Origin: Testudinibacter crocodili
Lineage (GTDB): Bacteria; Pseudomonadota; Gammaproteobacteria; Enterobacterales; Pasteurellaceae
Direction: 5' to 3'
DNA length: 64,000 nucleotides
Assembly (NCBI GenBank): GCA_006228005.1
Contig: VDHG01000017.1
Span: 25,614 to 89,613 of the forward strand
A program made the position numbers and the translations under genes. Below the pieces are notes generated by a model. It was not told where the DNA came from and searched no databases. It saw only the letters and a program-made list of their open reading frames with translations. This document shows positions 1 to 9,463 of the stretch, in pieces. Numbering within the stretch: position 1 is the stretch's first letter; each line of letters starts with the position of its first letter.

Positions 1-719
1 CAATAGCGATTGTCCACCGCAAACGGCGCCAATAAATTATAACCCCAATAATTGGATAAACCGCGACGTTGCAAATGCAGTTCATCGGCATGAAATGCCA
101 CCGGCATCAGCTCAAGTGCGGTCACGCCGAGTTTTTTCAGATAGTTCACTGAAGCCGGGTGTGCTAAGCCGGCATAACTGCCACGCAATTCCGGCGGAAT
201 GTTCGGATTCAGTTGGCTGAAGCCTTTCACGTGCAGTTCGTAAATAATGGTTTGTGCCCAAGGGTAATCAGGAGATTGGTCACCTTGCCAATCGAAGTCA
301 TCGGCGATGACGACTGCTTTTGGTGCAACTTCATGATTATCCAACTCATTGGCAAAATCAAACAACATCAATTGTTTATCGGTTTGATAGCAGGGCTTGC
401 TGTCCACCGCTTTGGCATAAGGATCCAACATCACTTTTTGTGGATTAAAGCTAATGCCTTGCTGCGGTTTGTCTTCTCCGTAAGCACGAAAACCATATTT
501 AATACCGGTTTCAACCCCTGCCAACCAGAGTGACCAAATATGATCTTGTCCTTTGATCATTTTAAAACGATGTTCTTTGCCACGATAAGAAAACAGGCAC
601 AACTCTATCATTGCGGCATGCTCGGAAAACACCGCAAAATTCACGCCGCGCTGTCCCTCAATTTCTTGGATTGAAGCGCCCAGCGGCTGCGCCATTCCGT
701 TTCTTACTCTACCAATCAT
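1..719 (-). CDS. glgX: glycogen debranching enzyme GlgX, partial (N-terminal part)
   Basis: GlgX hydrolyses the alpha-1,6 branch stubs left by glycogen phosphorylase. Only about 240 N-terminal residues are present because the gene runs off the left edge. The reading starts MIGRVRNGMAQPLGAS and continues through GQRGVNFAVFSEHA, the CBM48-like N-terminal domain of GlgX/isoamylase proteins. It then reads WAQTIIYELHVKGFSQ and SNYWGYN, typical of the start of the GH13 barrel. The start at 719 was chosen because it lies 39 bases past the glgB stop. A second in-frame ATG at 695 (MAQPLG) is possible. The glgB-glgX order is the usual start of a Pasteurellaceae glycogen operon, whose further genes would lie to the left. 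Confidence 0.93.
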   Translation of the reverse strand, partial: MIGRVRNGMAQPLGASIQEIEGQRGVNFAVFSEHAAMIELCLFSYRGKEHRFKMIKGQDHIWSLWLAGVETGIKYGFRAYGEDKPQQGISFNPQKVMLDPYAKAVDSKPCYQTDKQLMLFDFANELDNHEVAPKAVVIADDFDWQGDQSPDYPWAQTIIYELHVKGFSQLNPNIPPELRGSYAGLAHPASVNYLKKLGVTALELMPVAFHADELHLQRRGLSNYWGYNLLAPFAVDNRY

Positions 720-758
720 GCTGCCAACAACCTTTTTCCCGAAAACAATTCACTGCTT

Positions 759-2963
759 TTATTTTTGATATTGTAGATAAATTGTCGCCAATGGCGGAAT
801 CGTCAGTGAAAGCGATTGCGATTTGTTATGGCTGGCAATCTCCTCAGTCAGGATAATCTCTGCATTACCGACATTCGAGCCGTGATAATATTCCGAATCA
901 GTGTTCAATATCTCCTGATAAGCGCCAGCATGATTGACACCGATGCGGTAATTCTCGCGCGCTACTGGCGTGAAATTACTGACCACAACCACTTCATTGC
1001 CGTAGCGATCTTTCCGGGCAAAGGCAAAAATCGAATTTTGATAATCATCAACCACTAGCCACTCAAAACCTTGTGGATCAAAATCTAATTGGTACAACGC
1101 CGGAGTTTGCTGGTAAACGTGGTTTAAATCCTTCACCAGATTTTGTACGCCACGATGCCAACCGCCGCCGTGTTTGTCATCCAACAAGAACCAGTCCAAA
1201 CTTTCTTGATAATCCCATTCACGACCTTGCGCAAACTCTGAGCCCATAAACAGCAGTTTTTTGCCCGGATGTCCCCACATATAGCCATAATACGCGCGCA
1301 AGTTAGCAAATTTTTGCCATGCATCGCCTGGCATTTTATCCAACAACGAACCTTTGCCGTGCACCACTTCATCGTGTGAGAGCGGTAAAATAAAGTTTTC
1401 GGTGTAGTTGTATAGCATGCCGAAAGTCAATTGGTTATGGTGGTGTTGACGATATACCGGATCCAGCTTCATGTATGATAGGGTGTCGTTCATCCAGCCC
1501 ATATTCCATTTGTAATGAAAGCCCAAACCGCCCATTTCCGGTGGGTTGGTGATGCCCGGAAACGCTGTCGACTCTTCGGCGATCGCCATACAGCCGTCCA
1601 TCTCATTGCCGATGATGTAGTTGGTGTGCTTCAAAAATTCAATCGCTTCCAGATTTTCACGACCACCGTATTGATTCGGGATCCATTCGCCCTCTTTGCG
1701 GCTATAGTCGCGATAAATCATCGAGGCTACTGCATCAACCCGCAGAGCATCGATGCCAAAACGTTCTAACCAATACAGTCCGTTACCCGCCAAAAAGTTT
1801 TTGACTTCATTACGGCCATAGTTATAAATCAGGGTATTCCAATCTTGATGGAAGCCTTCACGCGGATCAGCGTGCTCATAAAGTGCGGTGCCGTCAAAAT
1901 ACGCCAAACCGTGCGTATCGTTTGGGAAGTGACCCGGCACCCAGTCCAGAATCACATTAATGCCGGCATCGTGCGCTTTTTGAATAAAGTTGCGCAGTTG
2001 TTGCGGATTGCCGAAACGGCTGGTCGGTGAATATAATCCCAGCGGCTGGTAACCCCACGATCCATCGAACGGAAATTCATTAATCGGCATCAATTCGATA
2101 TGAGTAAAACCCATCTCTTTGACATAAGGAATCAGTTGTTCAGCAATTTCGTCATAATTTAGCCAGAAATTATTTTCCAGGTTACGCCGCCATGAACCCA
2201 AATGAACTTCATAAATCGAGATTGGCGCTTCAAAGTCATTGGCTCGTTTGCGGGCTTCGGTCATTTCAACCATATCCGGCAGCGCACTGACTTGTGAAGC
2301 TGTATCCGGACGCAATTGTGAAGCAAACGCATAAGGATCGGCTTTTAGGCGCAGGGTATCATTGGCGTCTAACAGTTCATATTTATACAGGCTGCCTAAG
2401 GTGACTTTCGGAATAAAAATTTCCCATAAGCCGTTTTCCGGGTGGAAGCGCATCGGGTGGCGGCGTCCGTCCCAGAAGTTAAAATCCCCGACCACTGAGA
2501 CCCGCTTGGCATTTGGCGCCCACAACACAAAGTTTACCCCTGCTACGCCATCAATTTCGGTGAAATGAGCGCCTAGTTTTTCATAAGGGCGGTAATGCGT
2601 GCCTTCTGCCAGCAACCAGTTGTCTAAGTCTGACAAAATCGGGCGGAAACGGTAAGGATCTTCTAAAATTTGGTTTTCATGGCCCCAAAACACATTGAGT
2701 TGATAATTAAAAAAATCATGCTTATCTGCCATCACGGCGCTAAAAAAGCCATCTTCATGCAAGCAAGTCATTTCTGCCACTTCTTGCTGGCTCTCTTTAT
2801 CAATAATCAAAACTTTTGAGGCATCCGGCATCAGCACCCGCACTTCTACCCCATTGTCGGTTTCGTGCATTCCTAACACCGCAAACGGATCCGAATGTCT
2901 GCCGCCCAATAGTGCTTCTATCGTTGCCCTATCCACTGTCGCTGAATTTGCCAAAACACTCAT
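759..2963 (-). CDS. glgB: 1,4-alpha-glucan branching enzyme GlgB
   Basis: GlgB cuts alpha-1,4 glucan chains and rejoins them as alpha-1,6 branches during glycogen synthesis in the cytoplasm. The 734-residue protein is close to the usual 730. It has an N-terminal module, a CBM48 domain ([20 protein letters not shown]), and a GH13 barrel with [22 protein letters not shown] (nucleophile Asp), IGNEMDG and [14 protein letters not shown]. An upstream TTG at 3029 keeps the frame open. The ATG at 2963 ([10 protein letters not shown]) has GGAG seven bases before it and is preferred. It is the first gene seen in the glycogen operon. Confidence 0.97.
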   Translation of the reverse strand: MSVLANSATVDRATIEALLGGRHSDPFAVLGMHETDNGVEVRVLMPDASKVLIIDKESQQEVAEMTCLHEDGFFSAVMADKHDFFNYQLNVFWGHENQILEDPYRFRPILSDLDNWLLAEGTHYRPYEKLGAHFTEIDGVAGVNFVLWAPNAKRVSVVGDFNFWDGRRHPMRFHPENGLWEIFIPKVTLGSLYKYELLDANDTLRLKADPYAFASQLRPDTASQVSALPDMVEMTEARKRANDFEAPISIYEVHLGSWRRNLENNFWLNYDEIAEQLIPYVKEMGFTHIELMPINEFPFDGSWGYQPLGLYSPTSRFGNPQQLRNFIQKAHDAGINVILDWVPGHFPNDTHGLAYFDGTALYEHADPREGFHQDWNTLIYNYGRNEVKNFLAGNGLYWLERFGIDALRVDAVASMIYRDYSRKEGEWIPNQYGGRENLEAIEFLKHTNYIIGNEMDGCMAIAEESTAFPGITNPPEMGGLGFHYKWNMGWMNDTLSYMKLDPVYRQHHHNQLTFGMLYNYTENFILPLSHDEVVHGKGSLLDKMPGDAWQKFANLRAYYGYMWGHPGKKLLFMGSEFAQGREWDYQESLDWFLLDDKHGGGWHRGVQNLVKDLNHVYQQTPALYQLDFDPQGFEWLVVDDYQNSIFAFARKDRYGNEVVVVSNFTPVARENYRIGVNHAGAYQEILNTDSEYYHGSNVGNAEIILTEEIASHNKSQSLSLTIPPLATIYLQYQK

Positions 2964-3238
2964 ATTTATCTCCATTTCGATTATTTGACTGACCAAATCG
3001 TTATATTCAAGGTTGAGAAAAAAATTCAAATGAATTTAACATTTAAGCAAAAAATATAACGTTATATTATCCTTTTTTATACTTAGCACAGCTAATCTGC
3101 CTATAACTTAAGACTGTCACAAGCTTTGTTAAGATTCAATCGGAAAAGTTGAAAAGCAGGGGATAGATCACATTATTTTATAAAATTAAATAAATGCTCG
3201 TAATGGAGTTGATGGCGGACAATAGAAACATCGGAAAA
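2964..3238. other. non-coding region upstream of glgB
   Basis: This AT-rich stretch holds no convincing gene. It must contain the glgB promoter on the minus strand. TATA-like runs near 3050-3085 are candidates, but I could not fix one pair of promoter boxes. Single CRP-like half sites (TGTGA on the minus strand) lie near 3115-3121 and 3168-3173. Neither has a good second half, so catabolite control is unproven. Confidence 0.4.
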
Positions 3239-3269
3239 TAAAAAAACCGAGTGCGGTCTGCACTCGGTT
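3239..3269 (-). terminator. rho-independent terminator of zapB
   Basis: A perfect 10-bp stem, AACCGAGTGC with GCACTCGGTT, closes a 5-base loop (GGTCT). On the minus strand a run of T follows (aaaaaa on the plus strand at 3241-3246). It sits 27 bases past the zapB stop. One arm and the loop contain GAGTGCGGT, one base away from the uptake signal AAGTGCGGT. Confidence 0.9.
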
Positions 3270-3295
3270 CTTAAAACGGCAATGTCAAAAAAGTG

Positions 3296-3535
3296 TTACA
3301 CGTTATCGATTTTACCCAATAGCGAACGCAATCTTTCTTGCCAATTGTTATGTTCGTTTTTCAAGTGATCATTTTCGCCAGCCAACGCATCGCGCTCACC
3401 GCGCAAATGGTTCAGCTCATTTTGAACCTGTTCATGTTTGCCTTTCAACTCTTCAATCTCCAATTGTTGTAATTGAATGGTTTCAACGGCTTGTTTAATT
3501 TTTTCATCTAGTTGTTCGAGCAGCTCAAAAGACAT
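3296..3535 (-). CDS. zapB: cell division protein ZapB
   Basis: ZapB is a small coiled-coil protein that binds ZapA and helps organise the FtsZ ring. The 79-residue product is almost wholly heptad coiled coil, starting MSFELLEQLDEKIKQAVETI and rich in Glu, Leu, Asn and Lys, as in E. coli ZapB. The ATG at 3535 gives the conserved MSFE start and follows GAGGA by about nine bases. Another ATG lies two codons upstream (3541). The gene stands alone, with its own terminator, next to glpX on the other strand. Confidence 0.93.
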   Translation of the reverse strand: MSFELLEQLDEKIKQAVETIQLQQLEIEELKGKHEQVQNELNHLRGERDALAGENDHLKNEHNNWQERLRSLLGKIDNV

Positions 3536-3755
3536 AATCATCAATCCTCAATAAATAATAGTTCTACAGAAAATAAACCTCATTCTAGCCTAGTTAGCCG
3601 CAGATTTCACATAGAAATTGAAAAGTGCGGTCAATTTTTTTACGGCTTTGCGCCATCAGTTGCAATACTGTGCTAAACTACGGCTTTGTGTGGATAGCCA
3701 ATCCATCGTTCGCTAACTCATTCTCCTTCAACCTCAAATGAATAGGTCACACAAA

Positions 3756-4769
3756 ATGAAAAGAGCCCTTGCAATCGAATTTTCCCGCGTTACCGAAGCC
3801 GCCGCCCTTGCCGGATTTGCCTGGTTAGGACGCGGCAACAAAGATGCCGCCGACGAAGCGGCAGTCAAAGCCATGCGCATCATGCTGAATCAAATTGATA
3901 TTGACGGACAAATTGTAATCGGCGAAGGCGAAATTGACGAAGCGCCGATGTTGTATATCGGCGAAAAAGTCGGCAATGGCAGCGGTGATAGTATTACGAT
4001 TGCCGTTGACCCGATTGAAGGCACTCGTATGACTGCGATGGGGCAAGCCAATGCGCTGTCTGTACTCGCTGCCGGTGGGCCGGATACTTTCCTGCAAGCA
4101 CCGGATATGTATATGGAAAAACTGGTGGTCGGACCGGAAGTCAAAGGCATGATCGATCTCAACCTGCCATTGGAACAAAACCTGCGCCGGGTAGCCTCCA
4201 AGCTCGGCAAACTGCTGTCGCAATTGACCGTGATCACCCTCGACAAACCCCGACACCAAGAAACTATTGCCAAAATGCAGCAACTGGGCGTCAAAGTATT
4301 AGCTATTCCTGACGGTGATGTGGCGGCTTCAATTTTATGCTGCTTGCCGGATAATAACGTGGATATGCTGTATGCCATCGGTGGTGCGCCGGAAGGCGTG
4401 GTCGCCGGGGCGGCAATTCGTGCCTTAGGTGGTGAAATGCAAGTGCGGTTGCTGCCACGCAATCAAGTGAAAGGCGACAGTGAAGAAAATCGTGCCATTG
4501 CCGCACAAGAGATCGCCCGTTGCCAGCAAATGGGAGTGGAAGTCAACAAAGTGTTGCAACTGGAAGAGATTGTACGTGACGATAATCTGATTTTTTCCGC
4601 CACCGGCATCACCAACGGCGATTTGCTGAAAGGCATTCACCGCAAAGGCAACCTCGCCACCACCGAAACCTTGTTGATCCGCGGCCGCTCACGCACTATT
4701 CGCCGTATTCAATCGTTCCACTATCTGGATCGCAAAGATACCGAGTTGTATCGTCTGATCGGTAGTTGA
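3756..4769 (+). CDS. glpX: class II fructose-1,6-bisphosphatase GlpX
   Basis: GlpX removes the 1-phosphate from fructose 1,6-bisphosphate in gluconeogenesis. The 337 residues match the family length. Landmarks are the MKRALAIEFSRVTEAAA start, IVIGEGEIDEAPM, the metal and substrate loop AVDPIEGTRMTAMG, and GGAPEGVVAGAAIRALGG. An ATG six codons earlier (3738) is in frame, but the chosen start aligns with GlpX homologues and has AGG ten bases upstream. The gene is monocistronic, with a strong terminator behind it. It is adjacent to, not part of, the sugar acid locus that follows. Confidence 0.96.
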   Translation: MKRALAIEFSRVTEAAALAGFAWLGRGNKDAADEAAVKAMRIMLNQIDIDGQIVIGEGEIDEAPMLYIGEKVGNGSGDSITIAVDPIEGTRMTAMGQANALSVLAAGGPDTFLQAPDMYMEKLVVGPEVKGMIDLNLPLEQNLRRVASKLGKLLSQLTVITLDKPRHQETIAKMQQLGVKVLAIPDGDVAASILCCLPDNNVDMLYAIGGAPEGVVAGAAIRALGGEMQVRLLPRNQVKGDSEENRAIAAQEIARCQQMGVEVNKVLQLEEIVRDDNLIFSATGITNGDLLKGIHRKGNLATTETLLIRGRSRTIRRIQSFHYLDRKDTELYRLIGS

Positions 4770-4793
4770 TAGAAGATTCAAAGTGCGGTCAGC

Positions 4794-4829
4794 ATCGCTA
4801 TCGGCAGCAAAACCGATAGCGATTTTTTA
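4794..4829 (+). terminator. rho-independent terminator of glpX
   Basis: An 11-bp perfect stem, ATCGCTATCGG with CCGATAGCGAT, and an 8-base loop are followed by TTTTTTAT. The T run overlaps the stop codon of the convergent DeoR regulator at 4827-4829. Confidence 0.92.
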
Positions 4830-5585
4830 TGCCAACATCAGCTCAATATTCAGATTTTGAATATTTTTTTGCACGCTTTCCAGTAAATCTTTATCGGTCA
4901 CAATGGTGTCAAATACGTCTAAACCGTAAATCCAGAAGGTGGCAACTTTGCCGTATTTTGACGAGTCGGTAACCAACACATTTTTTTTGCTCGATTCGAC
5001 AATCGCACGTTTCACCGCCAGTTTTTTCTCATCTGGGGTGGTTAGACCCTTTAAATTCCAGGAGGAGGTGGAAACAAAGGCGACATCAATCGAAATATTG
5101 CGTAAAAATTGTGCTGACAGCTCGCCAACTGAGGAGTAGTTGTCTTTACAGACGTAGCCACCGGTATGAATCAATTCGCCGCTGCCTTCTTTAATCAAGA
5201 AATTGGCGATCACAAAATCATTGGTGATCACCAATAAATCACTACGTTTGGCGATATGGTGGGCGATTTCCAACGTGGTGGTGCCGGCGTCTAAATACAC
5301 CGTTTTACTGTTGGCGATCAACTGGGCGGCGGTGGCACCGATGGCTTGTTTTTGGCTTTGAAACAGCAAGGATTTATCATCATGTGTCGGCTCGCTGAAC
5401 AGGCGTTGCAGCAACTGCACGCCGCCGGACACCGATACCACTTTGCCTTGCTCTTCCAGTTTCTGAATATCACGCCGCACGGTCATATGCGACACCTGCA
5501 TAATCTCAACCAATTCGGCAATGCTGATCAGATCGTGTTCGCTCAGCAACATCAGAATGCGTTTTTGTCTTTCTGCCGGAATCAT
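4827..5585 (-). CDS. DeoR-family regulator of the erythronate/threonate operon
   Basis: This 252-residue protein starts MIPAERQKRILMLL. It has a DeoR-type helix-turn-helix (ISIAELVEIMQVSHMTVRRDIQKLEEQG, residues about 20-45) and a C-terminal DeoRC sensor domain with YLDAGTTTLEIA, a phosphosugar-binding loop. The start at 5585 has AAGGGA six bases upstream. The ORF could extend to 5651, but that tail is unlike the family. It faces ltnD across 223 bases, as the DeoR gene does in the H. influenzae cluster. By inference it represses ltnD-gntP and responds to a phosphorylated pathway intermediate. Confidence 0.88.
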   Translation of the reverse strand: MIPAERQKRILMLLSEHDLISIAELVEIMQVSHMTVRRDIQKLEEQGKVVSVSGGVQLLQRLFSEPTHDDKSLLFQSQKQAIGATAAQLIANSKTVYLDAGTTTLEIAHHIAKRSDLLVITNDFVIANFLIKEGSGELIHTGGYVCKDNYSSVGELSAQFLRNISIDVAFVSTSSWNLKGLTTPDEKKLAVKRAIVESSKKNVLVTDSSKYGKVATFWIYGLDVFDTIVTDKDLLESVQKNIQNLNIELMLA

Positions 5586-5604
5586 GGCTAATCCCTTAAA
5601 TTTA

Positions 5605-5712
5605 TTGTGAATTTTAGTGAAATAATAACACTTTATATGTAAATAACTCAAATATTGATTTTAAACAGCGCTAAATTTAACAATAAATAACATATATTGT
5701 GAATATTTGTGA
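5605..5712. promoter_or_regulatory. candidate DeoR-type operators between regulator and ltnD
   Basis: Two related 16-mers in the same orientation, TTGTGAATTTTAGTGA (5605-5620) and TTGTGAATATTTGTGA (5697-5712), match at 13 of 16 positions. Each lies near one of the divergent genes. DeoR-family proteins often bind repeated AT-rich half sites. The assignment is inference from position and repetition only. Confidence 0.4.
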
Positions 5713-5723
5713 TCAAACTCGCA
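5708..5723 (+). promoter_or_regulatory. candidate CRP (cAMP receptor protein) site before ltnD
   Basis: The sequence TGTGA-TCAAAC-TCGCA fits the CRP consensus TGTGA-N6-TCACA at nine of ten fixed positions. It lies about 85 bases upstream of the ltnD start and overlaps the right-hand putative DeoR site. This would fit catabolite control of a secondary carbon source. Confidence 0.5.
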
Positions 5724-5808
5724 GTTTTATCTTTTCAATTCAGGCATTATGCACTGACAAAATGCAGAGTTATCTGAGTTGATTTTCAATCTAAATGGAG
5801 ATTTTTTT

Positions 5809-6708
5809 ATGAGTTATTCAGTCGCAGTCGTCGGTCTCGGCGCAATGGGAATGGGCGCAGCACTTTCTTGTATTAAGGCTAAGCTTGACACTTATGGAAT
5901 TGATTTAAATCCCGTTTTATTAGATAAGCTGAAACAATACGGGGCAAAAGATGTCGCGCCGAATGCCGATGGTTTTGCTGAGAAACTGGACGCCGTATTG
6001 CTGTTGGTGGTTAATGCTAATCAGGTGAAAGGGATTTTATTCGGTGAAAATGGGTTGGCGGCAAAATTAAAACCCGGCACCGCAGTGATGGTGTCATCCA
6101 CCATTTCCGCACAAGATGCCAAAGAAATTTCACAAAAATTAACAGCATTAGGCTTAATAATGCTTGATGCGCCGGTCTCCGGTGGCGCAGCAAAAGCGGC
6201 ACAAGGCGACATGACGGTGATGGCTGCCGGTTCGAGCGAAGCCTTTGAAAAGCTGCAACCGGTGCTAAGTGCGGTTGCAGGTAAAGTATATAACATCGGT
6301 GAAGAAATCGGCTTGGGCGCAACGGTGAAAATTATTCATCAATTGCTGGCAGGGGTGCACATTGCCGCCGGTGCGGAAGCGATGGCGCTGGCGGCTCGCG
6401 CCGGCATTCCGCTGAATTTGATGTATGACGTGGTGACCAATGCCGCCGGCAATTCGTGGATGTTTGAAAACCGTATGAAACACGTGGTGGACGGCGACTA
6501 CACCCCGCTGTCTCAGGTCGATATCTTCGTCAAAGATTTGGGCTTGGTAACGGACACTGCCAAATCGCTGCACTTTCCGCTACCGCTTGCCAGCACCGCT
6601 TTTAATATGTTCACCTCTGCCAGCAACGCAGGCTACGGCAAAGAGGACGACAGTGCGGTGATCAAAATTTTTAGCGGCATTACCTTGCCACAAAAAGAGG
6701 AGAAATAA
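5809..6708 (+). CDS. ltnD: L-threonate dehydrogenase LtnD
   Basis: LtnD oxidises L-threonate at C2 to 2-oxo-tetronate with NAD+. The 299-residue protein belongs to the 3-hydroxyisobutyrate dehydrogenase family. It has a Rossmann nucleotide loop GLGAMG (residues 9-14), the substrate segment DAPVSGGAAKAAQG, and the catalytic-lysine segment GATVKIIHQLLAG (Lys174). The ATG at 5809 has TGGAG eight bases upstream and gives the usual short N-terminus (MSYSVAVVG); the in-frame extension to 5779 is not needed. It is the first gene of the operon. The neighbours decide the threonate function over other family members. Confidence 0.9.
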   Translation: MSYSVAVVGLGAMGMGAALSCIKAKLDTYGIDLNPVLLDKLKQYGAKDVAPNADGFAEKLDAVLLLVVNANQVKGILFGENGLAAKLKPGTAVMVSSTISAQDAKEISQKLTALGLIMLDAPVSGGAAKAAQGDMTVMAAGSSEAFEKLQPVLSAVAGKVYNIGEEIGLGATVKIIHQLLAGVHIAAGAEAMALAARAGIPLNLMYDVVTNAAGNSWMFENRMKHVVDGDYTPLSQVDIFVKDLGLVTDTAKSLHFPLPLASTAFNMFTSASNAGYGKEDDSAVIKIFSGITLPQKEEK

Positions 6709-6710
6709 TA

Positions 6711-8036
6711 ATGTTGGGCGTAATTGCAGATGATTTTACCGGGGCAAGCGACATCGCCAGTTTCTTGGTCGAAAACGGCTTGCGTACGGTGCAAATGAAT
6801 GGCGTGCCGAATCGTGCATTACAAAGTACTACGTCGCAAAGTACTACGTCGCAAAGTACTACGTCGCAAAGTACTACGTCGCAAAGTACTACGTTGCAAA
6901 GTGCGGTCGATGCGGTGGTGATCAGCCTCAAATCCCGTTCCAATCCGGTTGAGGAAGCGGTACAGCAGTCGCTGCAAGCTTTAGCATGGTTACAAAAGAG
7001 CGGTTGCAGCCAGTTCTATTTTAAATATTGTTCCACTTTCGACAGCACTACCAACGGCAATATCGGTCCGGTGACCGATGCGCTGTTGGATCAACTCAAC
7101 GATGATTTCACCGTGATCACCCCAGCATTGCCGATTAACGGCAGAACCATTTTCAACGGCTATCTGTTTGTCGGTCAAACGTTACTCAACGAATCAGGGA
7201 TGCAAAACCACCCGATTACGCCGATGAAAGACGCCAATCTGATGCGTCTGATGGATGCGCAAGCGTGTGGTAAAACCGGTTTGGTGGCATATTCTGATGT
7301 GATTCAAGGCGCCGATCATGTCAAAGGCTGTTTTGAGCAATTAAAACAACAGGGCTACCGCTATGCGGTGGTTGACGCTGTGGATAATTCACAATTAGCG
7401 GTCTTAGCTGAAGCCATTGACGATTTCAAACTGGTGACCGGTGGTTCTGGTCTAGCGGCGTATATGGCGGCGTACAAAAATAAAAACAACACGGCACAGG
7501 CTGAAAAAACCGCACTTTTACCCAACAAAGCCAAAAGTGTGATTCTCTCCGGTTCTTGCTCGGTGATGACCAACAAGCAAGTGGAAGCCTATAAAACCAA
7601 AGCCGCGCATAAATTATTGGACGTCGAACAGAGCCTGAATAACCCAAATTATGCCGAAGAGCTGTATCAATGGGTGATTGAAAATCTGAACGGTGAATTT
7701 GCACCGATGGTATACGCCACGGTTGCGCCAGAACAGTTGAAAGCGATCCAAGCCAAATTCGGTGGTGAGACTGCCAGTCATGCGATTGAGCAAACTTTCG
7801 CCGAATTAGCCCAAAAATTAAAGCAGTACGGTGTGAAAAACTTCATCACTGCTGGGGGAGAAACTTCCAGTATTGTGGTGCAGAAATTAGGCTTTGACGG
7901 CTTCCAAATCGGCAAGCAAATTGCGCCGGGCGTGCCGTGGCTGAAAGCCCTCGATGAAGCGACTTTTCTAGCGCTCAAATCCGGCAACTTCGGCAAAGAG
8001 TTGTTCTTTAGCGATGCACAGGAGATGTTTGTATGA
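6711..8036 (+). CDS. otnK: 3-oxo-tetronate kinase OtnK, with an in-frame tandem repeat
   Basis: OtnK phosphorylates 3-oxo-tetronate at O4 with ATP. It belongs to the four-carbon acid sugar kinase family (formerly DUF1537). The N-terminal substrate domain starts MLGVIADDFTGASDIASFL. The C-terminal nucleotide domain includes VILSGSCSVMTNKQV and FITAGGETSSIVV. The 441 residues are about 25-30 longer than I expect for the family. The excess is five copies of QSTTS/L (residues 38-62) between GVPNRAL and the strand DAVVISLKSRS. The frame stays open, so the gene is probably functional. It follows ltnD by two bases and overlaps otnC by four (ATGA). Confidence 0.93.
   Translation: MLGVIADDFTGASDIASFLVENGLRTVQMNGVPNRALQSTTSQSTTSQSTTSQSTTSQSTTLQSAVDAVVISLKSRSNPVEEAVQQSLQALAWLQKSGCSQFYFKYCSTFDSTTNGNIGPVTDALLDQLNDDFTVITPALPINGRTIFNGYLFVGQTLLNESGMQNHPITPMKDANLMRLMDAQACGKTGLVAYSDVIQGADHVKGCFEQLKQQGYRYAVVDAVDNSQLAVLAEAIDDFKLVTGGSGLAAYMAAYKNKNNTAQAEKTALLPNKAKSVILSGSCSVMTNKQVEAYKTKAAHKLLDVEQSLNNPNYAEELYQWVIENLNGEFAPMVYATVAPEQLKAIQAKFGGETASHAIEQTFAELAQKLKQYGVKNFITAGGETSSIVVQKLGFDGFQIGKQIAPGVPWLKALDEATFLALKSGNFGKELFFSDAQEMFV
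6822..6896 (+). repeat. five-copy 15-bp tandem repeat inside otnK
   Basis: Five head-to-tail copies of CAAAGTACTACGTCG lie here. Four are identical and the fifth ends TTG. Each encodes QSTTS (the last QSTTL). The next bases are CAAAGTGCGGTCGAT, which contains an exact uptake signal at 6899-6907 and shares its CAAAGT start with the repeat. Because 15 is a multiple of three, copy-number change would alter protein length without shifting frame. Confidence 0.97.
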
Positions 8037-8665
8037 GTGAACAGCAACAAAAAATCGATCTGGTCAACTTAGCCCGTTCATTGTTTGAACGGGGTTACAG
8101 CGTTGGCGGTGCCGGCAATATTTCGCTGCGTCTGAGCGGCAACCGCTTTTTGGTTACCCCGACCGGTTCGTCGTTAGGGCGCTTGAAGGCGGAAGATTTG
8201 TCGGTGTTGGATAGTGACGGCAAGTTGCTGGAAGGCAAAAAACCGTCAAAAGAGTCGGTGTTCCACTTGGCAATGTATCAACGCAACCCGCAATGCAACG
8301 CGATTGTGCATCTGCATTCCACCTATCTGACCGCACTTTCCTGTTTGGACAATCTGGATCCAAGCAATGCCATCAAGGCGTTCACGCCCTACTATGTGAT
8401 GAGGGTCGGCAAACTACCAGTGATTCCTTATTACCGCCCCGGCTCGCCAGATATTGCCCGTGAACTGAGTGAACGGGCGTTGGACGGCAAGGCATTCCTG
8501 CTTGCTAATCATGGCGTGGTGGTGTGTGGCGAAGATTTATTCGATGCAGTGGACAACACCGAAGAATTAGAGGAAACCGCCAAATTGCTGTTCCTGCTAA
8601 AAGGACAAAACGTACGTTATCTCACCGATGATGAAGTCAATGATTTGAAAAATAGAGGAAAATAA
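8033..8665 (+). CDS. otnC: 3-oxo-tetronate 4-phosphate decarboxylase OtnC
   Basis: OtnC decarboxylates 3-oxo-tetronate 4-phosphate to dihydroxyacetone phosphate, the final step of the pathway. The 210-residue protein is a class II aldolase/adducin family member. Its zinc ligands HLH (His93, His95) and His160 in ANHG are present, as are Glu74 in KESVFH and the phosphate loop TPTGSSLG. The ATG at 8033 overlaps the otnK stop as ATGA, implying translational coupling. Sequence alone would allow a fuculose-phosphate aldolase-like role. The operon context supports OtnC. Confidence 0.92.
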   Translation: MSEQQQKIDLVNLARSLFERGYSVGGAGNISLRLSGNRFLVTPTGSSLGRLKAEDLSVLDSDGKLLEGKKPSKESVFHLAMYQRNPQCNAIVHLHSTYLTALSCLDNLDPSNAIKAFTPYYVMRVGKLPVIPYYRPGSPDIARELSERALDGKAFLLANHGVVVCGEDLFDAVDNTEELEETAKLLFLLKGQNVRYLTDDEVNDLKNRGK

Positions 8666-8666
8666 G

Positions 8667-9443
8667 ATGCCTAAGTTTGCTGCAAATTTATCCATGATGT
8701 TTACCGAACTACCGTTTCTCGATCGTTTCGAAGCGGCGGCAAAAGCCGGCTTCAAGTATGTGGAATATCTTTTTCCCTATGACTATCCAAAAGAGCAGTT
8801 AAAAGCCAAACTGCAACAAAATGGCTTGCAACAAGTGCTGTTCAATACAGCGCCGGGCAATGTGCAAGCCGGTGAATGGGGGGTGTCTGCGATTCCGGGA
8901 CGCGAAGCCGACAGCCACCGTGATATTGATCTGGCATTGGAGTATGCGCTGGCGCTTAATTGTCCGAATGTGCATATTATGTCCGGTGTCGTGCCGCCGG
9001 GGGAAAATTATGCTAAATATAAACAAACTTTTATCGACAACGTACGCTATGCCGCCGATAAATTTAAACCGCACGGTATTAAAATCTTGTTGGAAGCGCT
9101 CAGCCCACAAGTCAAACCGAACTACCTCACCGCCAGCCAATTTCAAACGTTAGAACTGGTGGATTTGATTGATCGCGACAATGTGTTCGTACAGCTCGAC
9201 TATTTCCACGCCCAAAATGTCGATGGTAATTTATCCCGCCTGACCGATACCCTAAACGGCAAATTTGCCCATGTGCAAATCGCTTCTGTGCCTGAGCGCC
9301 ACGAACCTGACGAAGGCGAAATCAACTACCAACATATCTTCGCCAAACTAGACGAAATCGGCTACGACGGCTGGGTTGGTTGTGAATATAACCCGAGAGG
9401 CAACACCGAAGATGGCTTGAAATGGTTTGAGCAATATAAATAA
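8667..9443 (+). CDS. otnI: 2-oxo-tetronate isomerase OtnI
   Basis: OtnI interconverts 2-oxo-tetronate and 3-oxo-tetronate, linking the dehydrogenases to the kinase. The 258 residues form a xylose-isomerase-like TIM barrel of the hydroxypyruvate isomerase (Hyi) type. Features include [20 protein letters not shown], the metal-binding Glu in [16 protein letters not shown] and the C-terminal [17 protein letters not shown] lies eight bases before the start, one base after the otnC stop. Such proteins are often labelled hydroxypyruvate isomerase; the operon argues for OtnI. Confidence 0.92.
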   Translation: MPKFAANLSMMFTELPFLDRFEAAAKAGFKYVEYLFPYDYPKEQLKAKLQQNGLQQVLFNTAPGNVQAGEWGVSAIPGREADSHRDIDLALEYALALNCPNVHIMSGVVPPGENYAKYKQTFIDNVRYAADKFKPHGIKILLEALSPQVKPNYLTASQFQTLELVDLIDRDNVFVQLDYFHAQNVDGNLSRLTDTLNGKFAHVQIASVPERHEPDEGEINYQHIFAKLDEIGYDGWVGCEYNPRGNTEDGLKWFEQYK

Positions 9444-9463
9444 TTCAAAACGAGGATAGCAGC

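Noticed and set aside
3825..4640. Several long minus-strand ORFs under glpX
   Set aside because: They are shadows of glpX. Their frames lack domain matches and ribosome binding sites, while glpX matches over its full length.
6680..6943. Minus-strand ORF with a repeated VVLCD motif
   Set aside because: It is only the antisense reading of the 15-bp tandem repeat in otnK. The otnK frame has clear family matches on both sides.
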